Shown here in pieces: positions 8,541 through 13,500 of a DNA stretch of 22,581 nt. A program made the position numbers and the translations under genes. The number at the start of each line of letters is the position of its first letter. Within the stretch, counting starts at the first letter, position 1. The notes under the pieces were generated by a model that saw only the letters and a program-made list of their open reading frames with translations, was not told the origin of the DNA and did no database searches. Origin of the DNA: JAFDZV01 sp048594725 (GTDB lineage Bacteria; Bacteroidota; Ignavibacteria; OLB7); the NCBI GenBank assembly GCA_048594725.1, contig JBMDXA010000141.1:1-22581 (forward strand). The letters run 5' to 3'.

Positions 8541-9422
8541 GTGAGCCTACCCTACGATCCCCCGCCGCAGAAGGGGAGCTGGCGCTCCTCGCCGCTCCTC
8601 CTGGGTGCCGTTGCGGCGGTGGCGGTCACATTCTTCTTTCAGCTCGGTTCCAGCCTGCTGATCCTCCCCTTCCGGGAGGATCTCGGTGCCGCTGCCGTAC
8701 GGCTGATACTGGTGGCGGCATATCTGCTGCTGATGGTCTGGCCGGTTCTGGCGCTGGCGCGCCATCAGCTCCCCGGCCGCCGCCGGTTCTTCCGGATGAC
8801 CCCGGTATCGCTCCAGCTTGCCTTTGCCGCCGCCATCGGGACGATCGCCCTCTCGCAGATGCTCCAGTCGTATCTGCTGTTCCAGGAACTCTTTCTGATC
8901 CCTCCTGCTCTTTCCGATACCTATCGCACGTGGCAGCGCGAGTCGGAGGGCTTCTATATGCGCCTGCTGGTCTGGAACGATGCCGGCGGTCTGTTCCTGT
9001 CGCTGCTGGCCGGTGCTCTGCTTCCGGCCGCCGGGGAGGAGCTTCTGTTCCGGGGATTGGTGCAGCGGAATTTCGAACGTGTGCTCCGCCCGGTTCCGGC
9101 GATATTCCTTGCGGCAGTCTTCTTTGCGGCGCTCCATCTCCGCCCGGTTACGCTGGTGCCCCTGGTGGCGCTCGGCGCATATCTGGGATACATCGTCCGG
9201 AAGAGCGGTAGCATCTATCCCGCCGTACTGGGGCATTTCCTGTTCAATGCTCTGGCGATCATCGGCCTGTACGCCCCTGCGGTGGAGAGCGCCGGACGCG
9301 GCGCGGCCATCTACGGCCCGGACGACCTGATCTCTACGCTTCCGGCCACTGCCATCGCCGCGGTGATCTTTTCCCTGGCGCTCTGGCGCATCGGGCGGCT
9401 GGGAGAGGCGATTGAGGAGTGA
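8541..9422 (+). CDS. CPBP family intramembrane metalloprotease
   Basis: 293-residue polytopic membrane protein with hydrophobic segments at about 18-42, 52-74, 90-112, 147-164, 185-200, 203-219, 229-245 and 268-283. The CPBP (Rce1/CAAX-protease-like) signatures are intact: EELLFRG with Glu166, Glu167 and Arg171, FAALH with His199, and GHFLFN with His232 and Asn236. Bacterial members cleave membrane or lipid-modified substrates in few known cases; most roles are unknown. GTG 8541 is 25 bp after the M16 stop and gives a short polar N-terminus; an earlier in-frame start at 8481 would overlap the M16 gene. Position as the last gene of the block suggests a role in envelope proteolysis. Confidence 0.9.
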   Translation: MSLPYDPPPQKGSWRSSPLLLGAVAAVAVTFFFQLGSSLLILPFREDLGAAAVRLILVAAYLLLMVWPVLALARHQLPGRRRFFRMTPVSLQLAFAAAIGTIALSQMLQSYLLFQELFLIPPALSDTYRTWQRESEGFYMRLLVWNDAGGLFLSLLAGALLPAAGEELLFRGLVQRNFERVLRPVPAIFLAAVFFAALHLRPVTLVPLVALGAYLGYIVRKSGSIYPAVLGHFLFNALAIIGLYAPAVESAGRGAAIYGPDDLISTLPATAIAAVIFSLALWRIGRLGEAIEE

Positions 9423-9425
9423 TGA

Positions 9426-9467
9426 GATTTTCGATTTTCGATTTTGGATTTTCGATTTTCGATTGGA
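9426..9467 (+). repeat. 7-bp tandem tract (GATTTTC)n after the CPBP gene
   Basis: Five heptads in register (GATTTTC, GATTTTC, GATTTTG, GATTTTC, GATTTTC) then GATTGGA. The tract starts 4 bp after the TGA stop. It then passes into a second 7-bp family, GTCCGTG-GTCCGTT-GTCCGTG (9473-9493). Confidence 0.95.
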
Positions 9468-9515
9468 AGAACGTCCGTGGTCCGTTGTCCGTGGCAGTTC
9501 CAGCGCAGCTCCATG

Positions 9516-9669
9516 ATGCTCCGGATATTCCAGTACCAACGACGACTGACAACTGACAGCGGGCGCAGCCCGCGCATGGACCACGGACCGTTATGCTCCG
9601 GATATTCCAGTACCAACGACGACTGACAACTGACAGCGGGCGCAGCCCGCGCATGGACCACGGACCGTC
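9516..9669 (+). repeat. 77-bp tandem duplication with internal hairpins
   Basis: Two direct copies, 9516-9592 and 9593-9669, agree at 76 of 77 positions. Each contains a 7-bp-periodic piece (CGACTGA-CAACTGA-CAG), a hairpin GCGGGC-GCA-GCCCGC, and GGACCACGGAC, which is the exact complement of GTCCGTGGTCC at 9473-9483. Either copy can therefore fold back on the upstream tract. The near identity suggests recent duplication. Confidence 0.95.
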
Positions 9670-9703
9670 TCCCTGTGCCTGACTACTGCCCAATCTAACT
9701 ACA

Positions 9704-9718
9704 GCCGCCGCAGGCGGC
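9704..9718. repeat. GC hairpin GCCGCC-GCA-GGCGGC
   Basis: A perfect 6-bp stem with a GCA loop, 32 bp before the rlmI-like start. It has the same design as the GCGGGC-GCA-GCCCGC hairpins just upstream. It could belong to the repeat mosaic or act as a leader hairpin. No T-tract follows. Confidence 0.55.
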
Positions 9719-9750
9719 GTCCTGAACACTAAGAACCAAGCATTACTCTC

Positions 9751-10929
9751 GTGTCTACTCTTCCCGTCGTCACACTCAAGCCGCGCGAGGATCGCCGTCT
9801 GCGTCATGGTCACCTGTGGGTATTCAGCAATGAGATAGCGCGAGTGGAGGGGGATGCCGCTTCCGGCGATCTGGTGCGGGTGGTTGCCGCGCATGGCGCG
9901 CCGCTGGGGTCGGGGATCTTCAACCCTCACTCGCTGATCGCCGTGCGGCTGACCGGACGCGGGGATGAACCGCTGGAGATCGGCTGGTTTCGCGAGAAGA
10001 TAGGGCGCGCGCTCCGGCTGCGCCGGACGCTGTTCCCGGGAGAGCGGAGCTATCGCTTGATCCATTCGGAATCCGATGGGATTCCGGGAGTGATCGTCGA
10101 TCGCTTCGATGCGGTGGCGGTGGTGCAGATAGCGTCCATGGGAATGGAGACGCGCCGCGAGCTGCTCTACGATGCGTTGATGGAGATCGAAGGGGTGCAT
10201 GGGGTGGTGGAGCGGAACGACCATTCGCTCCGCGCGCTGGAGGGGCTCCCCTCCAGGGTGGGGGTGGTGCGCGGCATCGCCGACGTGCAGGTTATCACCG
10301 ATGGCATCATCCGCTATGCGGTGGACCCGCTGGGAGGGCAGAAGACCGGATTTTACCTGGACCAGCGGGAGAACCGGATCGCGATGCGCCGGTTCATGCC
10401 GGGGGCGCGCGTGCTGGATCTGTTCAGCAACTACGGCGGGTTTGCGCTCCATGCACGCCATGCCGGCGCCGATCACGTGGTGGCGGTGGATAGTTCGGCG
10501 CAGGCGCTGGCCGAGATCGAAGCCAACCGTGCCATGAACAACCTGCCCCCTATCGAAACCCGCGAGGCCGATGTCTTCGCCGAGCTGCACGAGGAGATGG
10601 CGCGCGGAAGCCGCTACGATGTGGTGATCGCCGACCCGCCGCCGTTCGCACGTTCCAAGAAGAATGTGGCCGCCGCGCGGAAGAAATATGTGGAGCTGTT
10701 CACCCTGTCGCTGGGGCTGCTGTCGCCGGACGGCACGGCGTTTCTCGCCACCTGTTCGCATCATATCACGCGCGACACGTTTCTGGAGATCGTCCGCGAA
10801 TCGCTCTTCCGCGCCCGCCGCTCCGGTCTGATCCTGGAGGAACGGGGCGCCTCGCCGGATCACCCGGTTCATCCCACGATGCCGGAAACCGGATATCTGC
10901 ATGGGGTGATCGTGCGGGCCGGAGGGTAG
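9751..10929 (+). CDS. rlmI: RlmI-like 23S rRNA (cytosine-5) methyltransferase
   Basis: 392-residue class I SAM-dependent methyltransferase of the RlmI/YccW family, which methylates C5 of a 23S rRNA cytosine (C1962 in E. coli). The N-terminal PUA-like RNA-binding domain (about 5-75) has the typical LKPREDRRLRHGHLWVFSNEI entry. The central EEHEE-like segment contains RLIHSESDGIPGVIVDRF (102-119). The Rossmann domain begins after GGQKTGFYLDQRENR (195-209), with the SAM motif LDLFSNYGGF (222-231), acidic VDSS (246-249), ADPPPF (294-299) and the catalytic-type TCSHH with Cys335. The start is GTG 9751, which places the PUA strand correctly. It has its own repeat-filled upstream gap and probably its own promoter. 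Orthology to E. coli RlmI is by motif order only. Confidence 0.92.
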   Translation: MSTLPVVTLKPREDRRLRHGHLWVFSNEIARVEGDAASGDLVRVVAAHGAPLGSGIFNPHSLIAVRLTGRGDEPLEIGWFREKIGRALRLRRTLFPGERSYRLIHSESDGIPGVIVDRFDAVAVVQIASMGMETRRELLYDALMEIEGVHGVVERNDHSLRALEGLPSRVGVVRGIADVQVITDGIIRYAVDPLGGQKTGFYLDQRENRIAMRRFMPGARVLDLFSNYGGFALHARHAGADHVVAVDSSAQALAEIEANRAMNNLPPIETREADVFAELHEEMARGSRYDVVIADPPPFARSKKNVAAARKKYVELFTLSLGLLSPDGTAFLATCSHHITRDTFLEIVRESLFRARRSGLILEERGASPDHPVHPTMPETGYLHGVIVRAGG

Positions 10930-10932
10930 GGG

Positions 10933-10974
10933 GATTTTCGATTTTCGATTTGCGATTTTGGATTTTCGATTGGG
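10933..10974 (+). repeat. 7-bp tandem tract after rlmI
   Basis: Five heptads (GATTTTC, GATTTTC, GATTTGC, GATTTTG, GATTTTC) then GATTGGG, starting 4 bp after the TAG stop, in the sense orientation. It is not followed by the GTCCGTG module. The rest of the 209-bp gap before serS holds a small imperfect palindrome (GATGA-GA-TCATC, about 10976-10987). Confidence 0.93.
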
Positions 10975-11091
10975 GGATGAGATCATCGATGTGTGATCGG
11001 AAGACAGGGAAGCAGAGAGGCACGTTTCTTCCGTACCCCGGCCTCCTCCGGCTGTCTATCAAAAAACGCCGATCGAACATCTTCTATCTGC

Positions 11092-11099
11092 TATCTTCG
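11092..11099 (+). promoter_or_regulatory. Candidate -7 box for serS
   Basis: TATCTTCG matches the Bacteroidota -7 consensus TAnnTTTG except at one position and lies 39 bp before the serS ATG. No good -33 TTTG is visible at the expected distance, so support is weak. Confidence 0.3.
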
Positions 11100-11138
11100 C
11101 AGCTCATCTATTCCGAAACGGACATTCGATAAACTATC

Positions 11139-12428
11139 ATGCTCGATATCAAATTCATTCGCGATAATCTCGATCTCGTCAGGGAGAATATCGCGTTCAG
11201 AGGGGTCAGGAATGCCGATCCCGATGCGGTGGTGGAACTGTACCAGCAGCGTGTGGGGGTGCTCCAGACGCTGGAGGGATTGCGCGCCGAGCGGAACGAG
11301 ACCGCCCAGAAGATGAAGGGGAAGCTGGAGCAGGAGGAGCGCCAGACCCTGATCGAGCGCGGTCGCCAGCTGAAGGAGGAGATCGCCGGCCTTGAAGCGG
11401 AGCTGGAGAAGCTGGGCACGGCGCTGGATGCGGCCGCACGCAACATTCCGAACCTGACCCATCCGGCAGTGCCGAAAGGGGGCGAGGACGAGGGAACCGT
11501 GCTGCAGCATGTGGGGGAGCCCCGCAGCTTCACCTTCGAGCCGAAGGATCATCTCACGCTCGGCACCGAGCTTCGCCTGATCGATTTCGAGAGCGCCACC
11601 AACGTGAGCGGCGCCAAGTTCTACTACCTCCTCAACGAGGGGGCGATGCTGGAACTTGCGCTCATCAACTACACGATGTCGAAACTGATCGCCAGGGGAT
11701 TTACCCCCTACATCACCCCCGATCTGGCGCGCGCCAATGTGCTGGAGGCGATCGGCTTCAATCCGCGCGGCGAGGAAACCCAGGTCTATCAGGTCGATAA
11801 CAGCGATCTGTGCCTGGTCGGTACCGCCGAGATCACGCTTGGAGGTCTGTTGCAGGACCGCATCCTGCGCAAGGAGGATCTGCCGGTGAAGCTGGTGGGG
11901 TTCAGCCATTGCTTCCGTACCGAGGCCGGCGCGCACGGTTCGTTCTCGAAGGGATTGTACCGTGTGCACCAGTTCAGCAAGGTGGAGATGTTCGCCTTCG
12001 CGAACCCCGAGCAGAGCGAGGCCATTCACGACGAGATGCGCGATATCGAGATCGAGATCTTCACCGAGCTTGGCATTCCCTTCCGGGTGGTGGATATCGC
12101 CGCCGGTGATCTGGGGGCTCCCGCATACCGCAAGTTCGATCTGGAGGCATGGATGCCCTCGCGCAACGGATACGGCGAGGTGACCAGCACCAGCAACTGC
12201 ACCGATTACCAGAGCCGCCGTCTGGCAATCCGCTATCGCGACGAGGAGAACGCCATCCGCCTTGTGCATACCCTGAACGGCACGGCCGTGGCGGTGCCGC
12301 GCGCCATCATCGCCATTCTGGAGAACTACCAGCAGGAGGATGGAAGCGTGGCGGTGCCCGATGTGCTGAAACCGTATATGGGGGGCATCGATGTGATCCG
12401 CGCGGAGAAGCCGTGGGAGAAGAAGTAG
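11139..12428 (+). CDS. serS: Seryl-tRNA synthetase
   Basis: 429-residue class II synthetase that charges tRNA-Ser (and tRNA-Sec where present) with serine in the cytoplasm. Residues 1-105 form the N-terminal tRNA-binding coiled coil (acidic and Lys/Glu-rich helices from about 30 to 100). The core has the serine-site TAE (229-231), motif 2 from FRTEAG (259-264) to HQFSKVE (277-283), the SNCTDYQSRR segment (352-361), and motif 3 with NGTAVAVPRAIIAILEN (380-396). Length and order are normal for bacteria. ATG 11139 begins with the family's usual MLDIKFIR. No Shine-Dalgarno sequence is visible. It converges with the comB-like gene; a hairpin directly after the stop and a perfect terminator-like stem between them should separate the two transcripts. 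Confidence 0.97.
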   Translation: MLDIKFIRDNLDLVRENIAFRGVRNADPDAVVELYQQRVGVLQTLEGLRAERNETAQKMKGKLEQEERQTLIERGRQLKEEIAGLEAELEKLGTALDAAARNIPNLTHPAVPKGGEDEGTVLQHVGEPRSFTFEPKDHLTLGTELRLIDFESATNVSGAKFYYLLNEGAMLELALINYTMSKLIARGFTPYITPDLARANVLEAIGFNPRGEETQVYQVDNSDLCLVGTAEITLGGLLQDRILRKEDLPVKLVGFSHCFRTEAGAHGSFSKGLYRVHQFSKVEMFAFANPEQSEAIHDEMRDIEIEIFTELGIPFRVVDIAAGDLGAPAYRKFDLEAWMPSRNGYGEVTSTSNCTDYQSRRLAIRYRDEENAIRLVHTLNGTAVAVPRAIIAILENYQQEDGSVAVPDVLKPYMGGIDVIRAEKPWEKK

Positions 12429-12439
12429 CGGCCGATCCA

Positions 12440-12466
12440 CTGCCAGCCGCCGCCAGGCGGGAGCAG
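12440..12466 (+). terminator. Hairpin 12 bp after serS
   Basis: CTGC (12440-12443) pairs with GCAG (12463-12466) and CCGCC (12447-12451) with GGCGG (12456-12460) around a GCCA loop, with a small internal loop. There is no T-run, so it may be a 3'-end stabiliser and not a full intrinsic terminator. Downstream, CCGGCGTATC occurs twice (12492-12501, 12519-12528). Confidence 0.45.
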
Positions 12467-12556
12467 GTAGTGATGAGATGATGCCCGGCAGCCGGCGTAT
12501 CCGGACGGTTCCGGTATCCCGGCGTATCGGCTTTCCGGAGTTCCGGCATCGTACTA

Positions 12557-13354
12557 CTATAACGCCCAGGGCGGCCAGAGGCCGCCCTGGGCTGTTTCAT
12601 GCTGGTCCATCTTCTCGAACCGCCCCGCACGCAGCACCGGAACCGTATCGTACAGATCCAGCCGTGCCGCATGTTCCGCATCGCCCCGATATCCCCGCTC
12701 CGCAAGCTCCACACCGCTTCCGCACGCCAGTATCATCTCCGCCAGCCGGGGTTCCGCACTCCGGAATGCAAGCTCGCAGAGCGTTGCCTCCGGTGACTTC
12801 GCCGCAGTGATGCGGGAGATGATGGCACCGGCGCCGAGATAATCCTCGATAGCCACGCGCAGCCCGCCATCCTCGCCCGGAGTTTCCCATCGTTCCCCCG
12901 CCGCCACTACCGTGATCGCCCGGTGGTTCCCTTGTATCAGGCCCGATGCGGCCTCCGCCACGCTTCGTGCGTTCAGCAGAGCACCAGCCAGCAGATACGG
13001 AGTATCGTTGCCGCAGCGGCAGCAGGTTGCACCGTTCGGCGAGGCCAGAACCACGGATGTTCCGGGCTCCATCCCGATGAAGCTGAGAGGGGAGAGGGAG
13101 AATCGTCCCAGCGCCGGAACCTCCTCCCGCCGCACCGCAATCTCGCTTCCGGTGGAAGCTGCCAGAACGGACGGTGTTTCATCGCCCCCGCAGGGGCGGA
13201 TGATCCCTCCGTACTGCACTGCGGTTGCAACGGCGGTGCTGAACGAGAGCACATCCACCACCACCACGACATCCCCTCTGGCAGCGGCGCGGCGTGCTCC
13301 ATCGCGTCCCCATTCCAGCCGGCAGCGATATCCGGCCTGTGCGTAGTAATCCAT
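12557..13354 (-). CDS. comB: ComB-like 2-phosphosulfolactate phosphatase family protein
   Basis: 265-residue protein of the ComB family, which in methanogens dephosphorylates 2-phosphosulfolactate to sulfolactate for coenzyme M synthesis. The family pattern is visible: VVVVDVLSFSTAVATA (30-45, the usual DVLRASTT-type segment), SPNGAT (105-110), and AAGERW...GLRVAIEDYLGAGAI (151-178), with conserved acidic residues for Mg binding. The start ATG at 13354 is chosen because the family begins within about 30 residues of it; the in-frame extension upstream is translated repeat sequence. No ComA or ComC gene is nearby, so its substrate here is unknown; bacterial homologues may act on sulfolactate or other phosphoesters. 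The gene follows the ATPase by 140 bp on the same strand. The final residues overlap a terminator-like stem. Confidence 0.85.
   Translation of the reverse strand: MDYYAQAGYRCRLEWGRDGARRAAARGDVVVVVDVLSFSTAVATAVQYGGIIRPCGGDETPSVLAASTGSEIAVRREEVPALGRFSLSPLSFIGMEPGTSVVLASPNGATCCRCGNDTPYLLAGALLNARSVAEAASGLIQGNHRAITVVAAGERWETPGEDGGLRVAIEDYLGAGAIISRITAAKSPEATLCELAFRSAEPRLAEMILACGSGVELAERGYRGDAEHAARLDLYDTVPVLRAGRFEKMDQHETAQGGLWPPWAL
12564..12592. terminator. Terminator-like hairpin between convergent serS and comB
   Basis: A perfect 12-bp GC-rich stem, GCCCAGGGCGGC with GCCGCCCTGGGC, around a 5-nt loop. It is followed by TGTTTC on the + strand and GTTATAG on the - strand, so it may serve both genes. 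It lies inside the last codons of the comB-like gene, whose C-terminal residues GGLWPPWAL come from the stem. That suggests the reading frame has run into a terminator. Confidence 0.7.
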
Positions 13355-13388
13355 AGGTGGTTGGTAGATATCGGTTAATAGTTGATGG

Positions 13389-13426
13389 AAGGGGAGGCAT
13401 CTCGTATATATCGAGTGCCTCCCCTT
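13389..13426 (-). terminator. Hairpin between ATPase and comB
   Basis: Arms AAGGGGAGGCA (13389-13399) and TGCCTCCCCTT (13416-13426) pair completely, and CTCG/CGAG inside extends the stem past a single bulged base to a TATATAT loop. It lies downstream of the ATPase stop and about 35-70 bp upstream of the comB start. It may end the ATPase transcript or shape the comB leader. T-runs are stronger on the + strand (CCCCTTCTTTG), which argues against a classical terminator for the - strand. Confidence 0.5.
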
Positions 13427-13467
13427 CTTTGTTCTTCCCTTCTTCTCCTCTCGACTCCGGACTTCTT

Positions 13468-13500
13468 CAATCGAAAATCTGAAATCGAAAATCGTCAATC
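13468..13500 (-). repeat. 7-bp tandem tract overlapping the ATPase stop codon
   Basis: Read on the - strand: GATTGAC, GATTTTC, GATTTCA, GATTTTC, GATTG. The first heptad contains the TGA stop of the ATPase gene (GAT TGA C). It is followed by a GAAGAAGTCCGGAGTC tail that resembles the sequence after the terminal tracts at 106-150 and 22340-22380. Confidence 0.93.

Noticed and set aside
9426..9669. CRISPR array
   Set aside because: Repeat units are 7 bp and 77 bp without unique spacers, and no cas gene is near.
9334..10986. 550-codon open frame on the - strand over rlmI and the repeat region
   Set aside because: It is antisense to rlmI and, in the flanks, only translates the 7-bp repeats (NRKSKI-type runs). 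No motif is present.
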